Source: Niveibacterium umoris (GTDB lineage: Bacteria > Pseudomonadota > Gammaproteobacteria > Burkholderiales > Rhodocyclaceae). Taken from it: 64,000 nucleotides of DNA. The translations under genes were made by a program, and so were the position numbers. The notes beneath the pieces were generated by a model. It was not told the DNA's origin and searched no databases. It saw nothing but the letters and a program-made list of their open reading frames with translations. Where the stretch lies: contig NZ_JACIET010000003.1 in assembly GCF_014197015.1 (NCBI RefSeq), forward strand, positions 124,001-188,000, read 5' to 3'. Of this stretch, positions 17,637-26,577 are shown in pieces (position 1 is the first letter of the stretch; each line of letters begins with the position of its first letter).

Positions 17637-18434
17637 TCAACCACCTGCGGGCCGCCCCTCGCTGACGGTCGGCAGCGCCGAATTGATGCGCTTGATCAGC
17701 GTGTCCGGCACCAGGCGGCTGCACAGCAGATAGCGCGCCTCGCCCTCGCCGAGATCGGCGAAATGCAGCACCGTCACATCGCGCGGCCCGAGGCCGGCCT
17801 GCGCGATCAGGTAGCCGGCCTCTTCTTCGGTCGCCGGCATCCAGTCGGCACGGTCAGCCTTGAGCATCTGCACCATCTGGACGCTCTCGACGGTCACCCA
17901 CTCGGTGGTCGGCTTGCGCTCCCTGACCATGCGAGCCAGTTCGGTGCCATAGGTCAGCCCTGACTTGAGCATCAAGCGTTTGCTGCGGTCGTCCATGAGG
18001 TCGGCCGCGCGAATGCCGTCGCGCAATCCAAGCTCTGCACGGGCAATCCCCACCATCCTGAGATCACGGTAGATCGGGGCCGAAAACTTGCCATAGCGCT
18101 CGCGCTCCGGGTTCCGGAACATGCCCACCATGCATTCGTTGCCCTTGCCCAGTTCAATCATCTTGAACTGGCGCGCCAGTGGCGTGTTCTCCCATCGATA
18201 GCGGATACCCAATGCACGAAGCGCATTGACGAGCGGCGTTGCAACCAGGCCCGAGACTTCCCCGCCCTCTCCACTGATGTTGTAGGGCGGGCGTTCGTTG
18301 TAGAGCAGCACCAGCGTCTCTTGTGCTGCGCATGGTGCGGCGAGCACCAGCGCAAGCAGAGCGCCGAAGAAGCTGCGTAGCAGCGTCGCACCCGGCGAGC
18401 GCGACCACCCCACCCACGCGGCATTCATCGGCAT
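17637..18434 (-). CDS. Periplasmic substrate-binding-like protein (amino-acid type), orphan
   Basis: A 265-residue protein with a signal peptide (hydrophobic segment about 18-36, cleavage near AAQE), then a family 3 extracellular solute-binding fold (LVLLYNERPPYNI start; two-lobed pattern). No permease or ATPase gene is nearby, so it may be a sensor-type or stand-alone binding protein as seen in many beta- and gammaproteobacteria. The ribosome site AAGGGTAGAG precedes the ATG. Ligand unknown. Confidence 0.8.
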   Translation of the reverse strand: MPMNAAWVGWSRSPGATLLRSFFGALLALVLAAPCAAQETLVLLYNERPPYNISGEGGEVSGLVATPLVNALRALGIRYRWENTPLARQFKMIELGKGNECMVGMFRNPERERYGKFSAPIYRDLRMVGIARAELGLRDGIRAADLMDDRSKRLMLKSGLTYGTELARMVRERKPTTEWVTVESVQMVQMLKADRADWMPATEEEAGYLIAQAGLGPRDVTVLHFADLGEGEARYLLCSRLVPDTLIKRINSALPTVSEGRPAGG

Positions 18435-18662
18435 GCTCTACCCTTGCAGAATGGCGACACGATCGGATGTTGCAGTTCGGATCCGTTCAAGCTTGCCTCC
18501 CCTTCATGGCGCTGTGGCAGATCGCCGTATCCTTCAGTCCCACCGCATGCCGACACGTGTATCAATGTTTCTGATTATGGATGATCCCTGCACCAACTTG
18601 AAGCCGCGCAGCTTGCCGCGCACGACCACGGGCTGGCGCCGCGGGACTCCGGAAGGACTGCA

Positions 18663-19523
18663 ATGACGACACGCCTCCCCCGCCTGAACCTCATCGGCGC
18701 AGGCCGGCTCGGCCGCTCGCTGGCACGCTTGTGGCACCGCGCGGGCGTGCTCGAGATCGGCCTGGTCTGCGACATTGCCACGGACGTCGCGGCCGACGCC
18801 GTGCGCTTCATCGGAGCCGGCACGGCGGCAACGACGACGCCCAGCGTGCCTGCCGCCTTCACGCTGATTGCCACCCGCGACGACGCGATCCGCGCTGCCG
18901 CCGTGACGCTGGCGAACAGCGGGATCCTGCGCAGTGGCGACATCGTGTTTCATTGCAGCGGCGCGCTTACCGCCGATGTGCTGAGCGTTGCACGTGCGCG
19001 CGACGCAATGGTCGCGAGCGTACACCCGATGCGCGCCTTCGCCGACCCGGCCGCGGCCACACAAGCCTTTGCCGGCACGGTGTGCGCAAGCGAGGGGGAT
19101 GCCTCGGCGGTGGCGGCACTCGCCCCGCTGTTCGAGGCCATCGGGGGCCGGCGCATCGACATCGCGCCACAACACAAGCTGCTCTACCACGCCGGAGCGG
19201 TGATGGCCTGCAATCATCTGGTCGCGCTGATGGAAGGCGCCGTGCAGTGTCTCGAACACGCCGGGCTGCCGCGCGACGACGCCTGGCGCGCATTGCGTCC
19301 GCTGGTCGACGGCACCCTTGCCGCGATTGACCACGCTGGCACCCAAAAGGCGCTCACCGGCCCGCTCGCACGCGGCGATCGCGAAACCGTGCGTGCCGAA
19401 TGTGCGGCCACTGCCGCGCTCGACCCGGATATCGGTCGCGCCTACGCCGCCCTCTCTGCGCTCGCGCTACATCTCACGCCGGCCGGGCATCCGATCAGTC
19501 GCAGCGACCTCGGGCTCGACTGA
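18663..19523 (+). CDS. Rossmann-like/DUF2520 oxidoreductase-like protein
   Basis: A 286-residue protein. An NAD(P)-type Rossmann start (NLIGAGRLGRSL, residues 9-20) is followed by the all-helical DUF2520 domain, with family marks HCSGAL, SVHPMRAF and KLLYHAGAVMACNHL. The layout is like 6-phosphogluconate or ketopantoate reductases, but the reaction of this family is not established. GGAAGGA precedes the ATG. Divergent from the binding-protein gene across 228 bases. Confidence 0.82.
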   Translation: MTTRLPRLNLIGAGRLGRSLARLWHRAGVLEIGLVCDIATDVAADAVRFIGAGTAATTTPSVPAAFTLIATRDDAIRAAAVTLANSGILRSGDIVFHCSGALTADVLSVARARDAMVASVHPMRAFADPAAATQAFAGTVCASEGDASAVAALAPLFEAIGGRRIDIAPQHKLLYHAGAVMACNHLVALMEGAVQCLEHAGLPRDDAWRALRPLVDGTLAAIDHAGTQKALTGPLARGDRETVRAECAATAALDPDIGRAYAALSALALHLTPAGHPISRSDLGLD

Positions 19524-19677
19524 AAGCCATGGCGCTCGTGCGCCTCGACTCGCCCGACACGCATGCCAGACAAGGGCTCGCGGCGGCCATCAGCGGCACA
19601 ACGTAACTGCCCAAGCCGCTTTGCGGCCCACGACAGGAATTTGTCCCACGATTGAACAAAGCCGTGAAGCAATGCCG

Positions 19678-19698
19678 CCCCTAGGGTTTTCCCTGGGG
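19678..19698. repeat. Short hairpin CCCC(T)AGGG-TTTT-CCCTGGGG
   Basis: Eight-base arms with one bulged T and a TTTT loop lie about 65 bases upstream of the start of the following small gene. There is no U-tract after it, so it is not a simple terminator; it could be a regulator site or mRNA leader structure. Confidence 0.4.
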
Positions 19699-19762
19699 TC
19701 GCACCAGCTATGCAACAGGGATATTCTTGGCACTCCCCCAGAAGAATTCCAAAGGCATAGCA

Positions 19763-20161
19763 ATGACCGAGACACTGCAGGAACAGGTGGAGACAAACTT
19801 CATTGACGGCATCGATGATCTGCTCGCCCGCATGGAAGCAGACATCGTCGCGCCGCCAAATGCTGAACTCGCGATCCCGCTGCTGCCGGAGGGTGCGAGC
19901 TACCTGGGCGATCGCCGTGTGCGCGGTCGCATCAGCGGATGGTGGCTTTCCACCAGCGTGCGCACCGAGCAAGTGACCAATGCCGCCGCCATCATCGGCG
20001 CCTTCCTGCGCAGCCATCGCGGCAGCACCACCGCAATTGCAGCCTACGACCCGGTCAGCAAACGCATCGAAACCGAGTCCGGCAGCGTCTATGAGCTCGG
20101 CATGCCCGACACGGTCTTCGCGGCGCGCGGCCGCCATGTGCTGCGCAAGCTCGGCTTCTGA
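19763..20161 (+). CDS. Hypothetical protein, 132 residues
   Basis: I do not recognise this family. It is a soluble protein with no signal peptide: an acidic N-terminal helix (MTETLQEQVETNF), then a mixed alpha/beta part with a GWW motif and a basic end (AARGRHVLRKLGF). ATG 19763 is preceded by AAAGG; an ATG 36 bases upstream is less well placed. It is a single-gene unit, with a hairpin upstream and a strong terminator downstream. Confidence 0.7.
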   Translation: MTETLQEQVETNFIDGIDDLLARMEADIVAPPNAELAIPLLPEGASYLGDRRVRGRISGWWLSTSVRTEQVTNAAAIIGAFLRSHRGSTTAIAAYDPVSKRIETESGSVYELGMPDTVFAARGRHVLRKLGF

Positions 20162-20210
20162 GCAAAACAAACCTGCCCGGTCCACGATAACCGGGTAAAC
20201 TGCGGCATCG

Positions 20211-20240
20211 AACCGGCGGGACACCCGCCGGTTTTCATTT
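20211..20240 (+). terminator. Rho-independent terminator after the 132-residue protein gene
   Basis: Perfect 10-base stem AACCGGCGGG / CCCGCCGGTT with an ACA loop, followed by a T-rich tract (TTCATTTCTGTTTT). Confidence 0.85.
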
Positions 20241-20385
20241 CTGTTTTGCCCCGCGAAATCGCCCTCGGCCCCGCACCCTGCTTCTTCCAAGCCTCGTGCC
20301 CGTTCGATCATTTCCCAGACGCACGACGCCCAGCCACTCGCCCGCGCATTCGCTTGCCGCGCCGGCCTCACCGAAGAAGCGCCCC

Positions 20386-21051
20386 ATGCCGGGTTACGAA
20401 GTCAAACACGAACGCATCGCCGTCGAAGGCGTTGCCGACATTCACATCCGTTCGCTGCTCGATCGCCAGCAGTACGCCGACCCGCATGGCGAAGCCGAGG
20501 CCCTTGGCATCAGCTCGGCGAGCTGGCCGCTGTTCGGGCTGCTGTGGCCGTCAGGCCGCGTTCTTGCCGGCGAGATGGCAGTGCGCGATCTCGCCGGACT
20601 GCGCATTCTGGAAGTCGGCTGCGGACTCGCCCTCGCGAGCCTGATCGCCCACCGCCGGCTTGCTGACGTCACCGCGAGCGACGTGCATCCGCTGACCCGC
20701 ACTTTTATCGACGAGAACCTGCGACTCAACGCCCTGCCGCCGATGAAGTACGCCGACGGCGACTGGGCAACCCGCGACAGCGAACTGGGCAAGTTCGACC
20801 TGATCATCGGCAGCGACGTGCTGTACGAGCGTGACGAGGGAGGCCGCCTGGCCGGATTCATCCAGCACCACGCAGCGCCAAACGCCGAAGTCATGATCGT
20901 TGATCCGAACCGGGGCAATCGCGCCGCCTTCACCCGCCACATGGCGGCCATGGGTTTCGACCTGACCGAGACCCGCGCCGACTGCATGCACGGCACCGAG
21001 CCCTACCGCGGCCGGCTGCTGCGCTATCTGCGACATACCGGCGGCCACTGA
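20386..21051 (+). CDS. SAM-dependent methyltransferase (METTL/ETFB-lysine type)
   Basis: A 221-residue class I methyltransferase of the Methyltransf_16-like group. Motif I is LEVGCGLALAS, post-I acid is in SDVHPL, and motif IV is the GSDVLYERD strand. Relatives methylate lysines of proteins such as ETF-beta or elongation factors, but the target here is unknown. I chose ATG 20386 (MPGYEVKHE), as the frame upstream to 20296 is proline/serine-rich and includes intergenic-like sequence. Confidence 0.78.
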   Translation: MPGYEVKHERIAVEGVADIHIRSLLDRQQYADPHGEAEALGISSASWPLFGLLWPSGRVLAGEMAVRDLAGLRILEVGCGLALASLIAHRRLADVTASDVHPLTRTFIDENLRLNALPPMKYADGDWATRDSELGKFDLIIGSDVLYERDEGGRLAGFIQHHAAPNAEVMIVDPNRGNRAAFTRHMAAMGFDLTETRADCMHGTEPYRGRLLRYLRHTGGH

Positions 21052-21135
21052 CGCGCTCAAGCTCAGCAGCGGCGGACCGTAAACCGCTGATACCCGTGTC
21101 ATGGTGACGCTGGCAACCCGAGACAGGAGACTCCC

Positions 21136-21606
21136 ATGCATACCCTGCGCCGTCTGTTTTGCGCCGCGCTGCTGACCCTGGCCGCCGGAGCGGCCTTCGC
21201 ACAGGAACAGGGCTCCCGCGAAGAAGCCCGCGCCCTGGTTGAGAAGGCGCTGGCCCACATCAAATCCGCCGGCATGGAAACCGCATTCACCGAGTTCAGC
21301 ACGCCCGGCAGCAAACCCTGGCATGACCGCGATCTCTACCTGTTCGCCTACGACTTCAGCGGCAAGAACGTTGCCCACGGCGCAAACCCCAAGTTGCGCA
21401 ATACCAGCCTGATCGACCTGAAGACCGCAGACGGGAAGTTCCTCATCCGCGAAATGATCGAGATGGCCAAGACCAAGGGCGAAGGCTGGATCGACTACAC
21501 CTGGCCGCACCCGCAGACCAAGGAGCTGGAAAAGAAAAGCGCCTATGTGAAGCGGATTCCGGGCTACGACGGCTTCGTCGGCTGCGGCGTGTACTTCAAG
21601 AAGTAG
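21136..21606 (+). CDS. Periplasmic single-Cache-domain protein
   Basis: A 156-residue secreted protein: signal peptide of about 22 residues (cleavage at AFAQE) and then a single Cache (sCache_2-like) sensor domain (YLFAYDFSGKNVAHG; GWIDYTWPHP). Cache domains usually sit on chemoreceptors or kinases; free-standing ones like this occur in proteobacteria and may deliver a ligand to a membrane sensor. AGGAG lies upstream of the ATG. No signalling partner is adjacent. Confidence 0.82.
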   Translation: MHTLRRLFCAALLTLAAGAAFAQEQGSREEARALVEKALAHIKSAGMETAFTEFSTPGSKPWHDRDLYLFAYDFSGKNVAHGANPKLRNTSLIDLKTADGKFLIREMIEMAKTKGEGWIDYTWPHPQTKELEKKSAYVKRIPGYDGFVGCGVYFKK

Positions 21607-21692
21607 TCCGACAGCCAGGCGCCCCGGGGACGGGCGCCACGGGCCGCGCGGGTGCGCTACAGTCGCGCCTCGCGCGCAGCCCGAACACCCAG

Positions 21693-22355
21693 ATGCACCA
21701 GATTCCCTACCACCCACCGGCCCACACCGGTCTCGCCCTGCTCCACTGCGACGATGCCCTGCTGATCGTCGACAAACCCGCCGGCCTGCTATCGGTGCCG
21801 GGCCGTGGCGAAGGCATGCAGGACTGCCTCGCCGCGCGTGTGCAGGCCGAATACGCCGACGCCCTGATCGTGCATCGGCTCGACCTGGCGACGTCCGGGA
21901 TCCTTGTGTTCGCGCGGGGCGCAGCGATGCAGCGGGCGCTGAGTGTCGCGTTCCAGTCGCGTGCCGTCGAGAAAGGCTACGTCGCAGAGGTCGAAGGCCT
22001 GCTGGCTGAGGATGCCGGCTCGGTCGACCTGCCACTCATTACGGATTGGCCGAACCGGCCGCGGCAAAAGGTCGACCACGCCATCGGCAAACCCTCACTG
22101 ACCCACTGGCAGGTCGTGTCGCGCAATCGATCAACCCATTCGACCCGGGTCGCGCTGACGCCGGTAACCGGGCGCTCCCACCAGCTGCGCGTGCACATGC
22201 AGGCGATCGGCCACCCGATTCTCGGCGACGCGCTTTACGGCACCACCAGGGGCCAGGCGGCCGCGCCGCGCCTGCTGCTGCATGCCGCCACGCTCACCTT
22301 GCCGCACCCCGTGTCCGGCACCCTGCTCCGCATCCGCAGCGACGCGCCGTTCTGA
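21693..22355 (+). CDS. rluA: RluA-family dual-specificity pseudouridine synthase
   Basis: A 220-residue enzyme closely matching E. coli RluA in length and motifs, which makes pseudouridine 746 in 23S rRNA and 32 in several tRNAs. The catalytic aspartate is Asp64 in HRLDLATSG; other family marks are DKPAGLLSVPGR, DWPNRPRQKV and TGRSHQLRVHM. There is no S4 domain, as expected for RluA. The start is the ATG at 21693; no strong ribosome site is seen. Confidence 0.92.
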   Translation: MHQIPYHPPAHTGLALLHCDDALLIVDKPAGLLSVPGRGEGMQDCLAARVQAEYADALIVHRLDLATSGILVFARGAAMQRALSVAFQSRAVEKGYVAEVEGLLAEDAGSVDLPLITDWPNRPRQKVDHAIGKPSLTHWQVVSRNRSTHSTRVALTPVTGRSHQLRVHMQAIGHPILGDALYGTTRGQAAAPRLLLHAATLTLPHPVSGTLLRIRSDAPF

Positions 22356-22361
22356 GGCCGC

Positions 22362-23246
22362 TCAGCCGCGCGCGGTGCGCAGACGGTCCGCGAACAGGTT
22401 CAGCGCCAGCCCGGCCATGACCAACGCCGCCGCGAGCAACTTCCAGCCCGGCAGCGATTCGCCGGCAAGCATGGTCGACGCCCCCATGCCGAATACCGGA
22501 ACGAGCAAGGCCGTGGGCGCCACCGTCGCCGCCGGATGCCTCGCCAGCAGCCAGTTCCAGGCGCCATAACCGAACAGCGTATTGCCCACCGCCTGCCACA
22601 CGACCGCGCTCCACGCCAGCGCCGAAGCATGCCCGATGCCGGCGATGATCGCGGCCGGCCCATCGAGCAGCGCGCTGAGCGCGAAAAGCGGGAGTACCGC
22701 AAACAGGCTCGACCAGGCCATGAAGGCCAGCACATCGACCTTGCCGACGCTGCGCGCAACCGTATTCGCCGCCGCCCAGGCCATGGCGGCGCACAGCACC
22801 AGCAGCAGCCCGCTCAGCGTCACCGTGTGGTTGCCCGTTGCCGTGACGTGCGCGGCGATCACACCAATGCCGGCGAGCGCCAGCGCGAGGGCAATTGCCT
22901 GCGCACGCTGCAGCCCCTCGCCGCGTTGCCAGCGCGCCAGGCCGATGGTGAAGAAGACTTGCGACTGGATCACCAGCGAGGCCAGCCCGGGCGAGATGTC
23001 CGCGCGCATCGCGAGGAACAGCAGGCCGAACTGGCCGACGCCGAGCAAACAACCGAAGGCTGCCAGCTTGCGCCAGGGCGCCTGCGGCCGCTTCAGGAGG
23101 AACACCAGCGGGAACGCCGACAGCGTGAAACGCAGCGCGGCAAACAGGAAGGGCGGCAGCTCGGCGAGCCCGAGCTTGATCACCACGAAATTCGTGCCCC
23201 ACACGAAAACCACGGCAAGGGCGAGCAGGAGGTGCGTGAGCGGCAT
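22362..23246 (-). CDS. eamA: EamA-family exporter (cysteine/O-acetylserine type)
   Basis: A 294-residue drug/metabolite transporter with ten hydrophobic segments in two EamA repeats. The start (LALAVVFVWGTNFVVIKLGL) and the second-repeat sequence (VAPTALLVPVFGMGAS) are close to E. coli EamA (YdeD), which exports cysteine-pathway metabolites. Family call is firm; substrate is inferred. ATG 23246 gives the normal length. Convergent with rluA and divergent from the flavin reductase. Confidence 0.85.
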   Translation of the reverse strand: MPLTHLLLALAVVFVWGTNFVVIKLGLAELPPFLFAALRFTLSAFPLVFLLKRPQAPWRKLAAFGCLLGVGQFGLLFLAMRADISPGLASLVIQSQVFFTIGLARWQRGEGLQRAQAIALALALAGIGVIAAHVTATGNHTVTLSGLLLVLCAAMAWAAANTVARSVGKVDVLAFMAWSSLFAVLPLFALSALLDGPAAIIAGIGHASALAWSAVVWQAVGNTLFGYGAWNWLLARHPAATVAPTALLVPVFGMGASTMLAGESLPGWKLLAAALVMAGLALNLFADRLRTARG

Positions 23247-23372
23247 CGGCGACAACCCGTGAGCGAGGCCGCAGTGTAAGCGGCACGATCGTGCTCCATG
23301 TGTCGCCGGCGTATCACTTGCCAGCAGCAATCCGCGACAATGCCTGCCTGCACAGTACCGCCCGGAGCCCTC

Positions 23373-23930
23373 ATGCGAACCCCCGTCGAACTCGCCAAAG
23401 CCTATCGTCTGCTCAACCACGGCCCGGTCACGCTGGTCAGCAGCGCCCATGGCGAGCGGCGCAATCTCATGGCCGCGGCCTGGTCGATGCCGCTGGATTT
23501 TTCACCGCCCAAGGTCGCGGTCGTGATCGACAAGAGCACCTTCACACGCGAACTGGTGGAAGCCTCGGGTGCGTTCGTGCTGAACATCCCGAGCCGCGCA
23601 ATTGCTGCGCAGGTGATCGCCGCCGGCGGCTGTTCCGGGCGCGAGGGCGACAAGTTCGACGCGCTCGGCATCGGCGCACTCGCGGCCGATGTGCTCGCCG
23701 CACCGCTGGTGGCCGGCTGCGTCGGCTGGCTGGAATGCCGCGTGATCCCGGAACCTCACAACCAACAGGCCTACGACCTGTTTCTCGGCGAGGTTGTGGC
23801 GGCGTCGGCCGATGCGCGGGTGTTCTCGAACGGGCGCTGGCATTTCGACGAGGCCGACCCGGCATTGCGCACGTTGCACTATGTCGCCGGCGGGCAGTTC
23901 TATGTGAGCGGCGAATCGCTCAACGTCTGA
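23373..23930 (+). CDS. Flavin reductase-like / FMN-binding split-barrel protein
   Basis: A 185-residue protein of the flavin-reductase-like FMN-binding family (VTLVSSAHGERRNLMAAAWSMPLDFSPPKVAVVID). Members either reduce free flavin with NAD(P)H for a monooxygenase or act as small FMN oxidoreductases. No monooxygenase gene is nearby. ATG 23373 begins the conserved region directly. Confidence 0.84.
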   Translation: MRTPVELAKAYRLLNHGPVTLVSSAHGERRNLMAAAWSMPLDFSPPKVAVVIDKSTFTRELVEASGAFVLNIPSRAIAAQVIAAGGCSGREGDKFDALGIGALAADVLAAPLVAGCVGWLECRVIPEPHNQQAYDLFLGEVVAASADARVFSNGRWHFDEADPALRTLHYVAGGQFYVSGESLNV

Positions 23931-23936
23931 GGCGCG

Positions 23937-24680
23937 TCAGGGCGACGGCACAGCGCGTGCCTGTTCCGCGATGCAGGCGACCAGCGCCGGGTCGAGCCCG
24001 GCAAGGCCGGTCTGCGGCGCCCCGTAGTGCAGCGCGAAGGCCATCGCCGCGGCGTCGGGCGCCTTGAGGTCGTAGCCGATCGCCTGCAAGCCCAGCGCGG
24101 TATCGAACCCGGCCGGCGGATTCGCCATCGGCGCGTCGCACCAGAGCCCGAAGCCGCGCCGCGCCATCTCGCGCCAGGGAAAGAAGGACGACGGATCCAC
24201 CTTGCGGCCGGGCGCGACGTCGGCGTGCCCGACAAAGGCGAGCGGCGTGAGGCGATGTCGCTCGCGCAGATCGGCGAGCAGGCGGTAAAGCGCCGCCATC
24301 TGCGCGGCGGGAAACGGCTCGTCGCCGGTGTTATCGAGTTCGATGCCGATCGACGCGGCGTTCACATCGGTGATCGCGCCCCAGCGGGATTGCCCGGCAT
24401 GCCAGGCGCGTTCGCGCTCGTCGACAAGCTGCACGATCTGGCCGTCGCGGGTGAGCAGGTAGTGCGCACTCACTTCGAGCAGCGGGTTGGTCAGCGTACG
24501 CAGCGCCTGCGCCGCGTCCCCGTCGCTGGTGTGGTGGATGACGACCAGACTGATCCGCCGCGCCCCGTGATTGGGTGAGGGGGTCCAGGTATCGGCAAGC
24601 GGGTTGCGCTGCGCCGCCGGCATGCAGGCACTCAGCACGGCGGCACAGGCGAGCATGATGACGTTCTGGATCAGGCGCAT
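23937..24680 (-). CDS. amiD: Lipoprotein N-acetylmuramoyl-L-alanine amidase (AmiD-like)
   Basis: A 247-residue zinc amidase. The lipobox LSAC gives Cys19 as the lipidated residue, so it is likely anchored in the outer membrane and acts on peptidoglycan or anhydro-muropeptides. The Amidase_2 ligands are visible: His in VVIHHTSDG, and His and Asp in GHADVAPGRKVDPS. The C-terminal 60-residue part is like the extra domain of AmiD. Convergent with the flavin reductase gene and divergent from the phosphoesterase. Confidence 0.88.
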   Translation of the reverse strand: MRLIQNVIMLACAAVLSACMPAAQRNPLADTWTPSPNHGARRISLVVIHHTSDGDAAQALRTLTNPLLEVSAHYLLTRDGQIVQLVDERERAWHAGQSRWGAITDVNAASIGIELDNTGDEPFPAAQMAALYRLLADLRERHRLTPLAFVGHADVAPGRKVDPSSFFPWREMARRGFGLWCDAPMANPPAGFDTALGLQAIGYDLKAPDAAAMAFALHYGAPQTGLAGLDPALVACIAEQARAVPSP

Positions 24681-24857
24681 CAGGATCGGGAGGCTTCACA
24701 GGTTTTGCGGCAGCACATCTGTCTTTCGCATCGCGCGATTGCAGGTGGCATGCCGACGACGGCGATTGTGCGATGGTGCGCGATCGCATTGCCGGCGCCA
24801 AGCGCATCCGCCACAAACTGCTACGCTCACGGCTTTCCCGTTGCGCCGCCAACTGCC

Positions 24858-25760
24858 ATGAAGCTCATCCTGCGTGTTTCCCTCTTGCTCGCCTTAGCGG
24901 GCCTGTCGGCCGCCGCGCGGTCTGCCGCGCCATCCGCCAATGTGCCGGAGGTGGTCTACGCGGTCGGTGACATCGCCGACTGCCGGACAAATGCCCACCG
25001 CGACGTCGCCACGCTGATTGCAGCAGACCGCGCGAAACTGCCGGCCGACACCTCGTCGCACCTGCTGCTGCTCGGCGACCAGGTCTACCCGAACGGGACG
25101 GCCGCGGAGTTCGCCGATTGCTTCGATCCGGCCTGGGGGCGTTTCAAGCCCGACACTCTGGCGGTGCCGGGCAACCACGACTACCGCACTGCCGCCGGCG
25201 CGCCGTTCTACGCCTATTTCGGCGCTCCGGCCGCGCCCTTGGGCTATTACGCCCAGACGCTCGGCAACTGGCTGATCCTCGGGTTGAACAGCAACATCGA
25301 CATGGGCCCGGATTCGGCGCAGGCGCGCTGGATGTCGGAACAACTCGCGGCGAATACGCGCCAGTGCGTCATCGCAATGTGGCATCACCCGCGCTATTCC
25401 AGCGGCGCGCATGGCAACAACGCCGAGGCCGATGCGCTGTGGCGGACGGCCCAGCGCGGCCGGGTATCACTGGTGCTGGCCGGGCACGATCACCACTACG
25501 AGCGCTTCGTGCCGCTCGACGCAAGCGGTGCTGCCAGCGATCGCGGCATCCGCAGCTTCGTGGTCGGCACCGGGGGCGCCGGGCTCTACCCGGTGAACCC
25601 GAGCCGACCGGCGATCAGTGCCGCGCGGATTTCACAGCGCCACGGCGTGCTTAGGCTCACCCTGGGCGAAGGCAGCTACCAGTGGCAGTTCATCGGCCTG
25701 CCCAATGCCGAAGTGCTCGACGCGGGTGAGGGGCAGTGCCTCGCCCCGGCCAAACCGTGA
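24858..25760 (+). CDS. Secreted calcineurin-like metallophosphoesterase
   Basis: A 300-residue exported protein with a signal peptide (about 23 residues) and the metallophosphatase motif series GDIADC, GDQVYPNG, GNHDY, WHHPRY and GHDHHYERF, similar to purple acid phosphatase-like enzymes. It probably releases phosphate in the periplasm. The stop codon abuts that of the convergent dioxygenase, so both stops share the palindrome TGATCA. Confidence 0.86.
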   Translation: MKLILRVSLLLALAGLSAAARSAAPSANVPEVVYAVGDIADCRTNAHRDVATLIAADRAKLPADTSSHLLLLGDQVYPNGTAAEFADCFDPAWGRFKPDTLAVPGNHDYRTAAGAPFYAYFGAPAAPLGYYAQTLGNWLILGLNSNIDMGPDSAQARWMSEQLAANTRQCVIAMWHHPRYSSGAHGNNAEADALWRTAQRGRVSLVLAGHDHHYERFVPLDASGAASDRGIRSFVVGTGGAGLYPVNPSRPAISAARISQRHGVLRLTLGEGSYQWQFIGLPNAEVLDAGEGQCLAPAKP

Positions 25761-26498
25761 TCACGGCCCCTGGAAGCCGCCGCTGCGGAAGGTGACGACC
25801 AGGGTGTCGCGATGCCCGCCCGCGGCAAGCGGCAGGATGGGTGTCGATTCGTGGATCACCCGCGCGTCGTCCAGCAATAGCGCCGTCCACGGCTCGGTCA
25901 TCGTGAAGCGCACGCCTGCCGGGCCGTCGGCCTCGAATACACGGGTCTCGCCGCCCTTGATGCCTGCCCGCCCGACGAGCATCACTGCGACGTAATCCAC
26001 GCCGTCGCGATGGGCGCCTTCCGGCGTCGGGCGCCCGATGCCGTCGGCGGTATCGATGCGGAACTGGTGGGTTTCGATGAACCACTGCGCCACGCCGGCC
26101 ACACGCGCCAGGACAGAAGCCAGCCCGACCAGCAACGCCTGCCAGTCGGGCGACGCGAGGGTCTCCGCTTCAACCGGCGCGAACCAGCGTTCGATGCCGC
26201 CGTGCAGCGCGTTGTAGGACACCGGTTGCCAATGCGCCCGATGCGCTTGCAGCGTCAGCGCATGTGATCCGGCATCGAAGACGAAGCAGGCATGACGGCG
26301 GAACCGGTAACGGCCGCCATCGCGCAAGTAGGCGTCGGCCGGCAAACGATCCCAGGATGGTCGCAAGGCTTCAAGCCCTTCGAGGCGGGCGCCGGTCAGT
26401 GCGCACAGGCCGTGCGCATCCAGTGCGGCAAAACCGCCGGTGCGCAGGGTGCTATCGAGAATTTCGGGCGAGACGGTGGGCGGTGCAAGCAAGGTCAT
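25761..26498 (-). CDS. 2-oxoglutarate/Fe(II) dioxygenase family protein (PF10014-like)
   Basis: A 245-residue protein of the 2OG-Fe dioxygenase group that includes free L-isoleucine/L-leucine hydroxylases. The iron triad is complete: His163-x-Asp165 in HRDGVDY and His216 in ARVIHEST; Arg230 (GGHRDTLVVTF) is the likely 2-oxoglutarate anchor. The substrate may be a free amino acid, by family analogy only. Single gene with no biosynthetic neighbours. Confidence 0.83.
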   Translation of the reverse strand: MTLLAPPTVSPEILDSTLRTGGFAALDAHGLCALTGARLEGLEALRPSWDRLPADAYLRDGGRYRFRRHACFVFDAGSHALTLQAHRAHWQPVSYNALHGGIERWFAPVEAETLASPDWQALLVGLASVLARVAGVAQWFIETHQFRIDTADGIGRPTPEGAHRDGVDYVAVMLVGRAGIKGGETRVFEADGPAGVRFTMTEPWTALLLDDARVIHESTPILPLAAGGHRDTLVVTFRSGGFQGP

Positions 26499-26577
26499 CG
26501 GCGGACGCGGCGGAAGGCGAAACGCGCGAGTCTATCCGGCGCGGTGCGCGTCGATAAAGCGCCACTTCGGGCGGACG

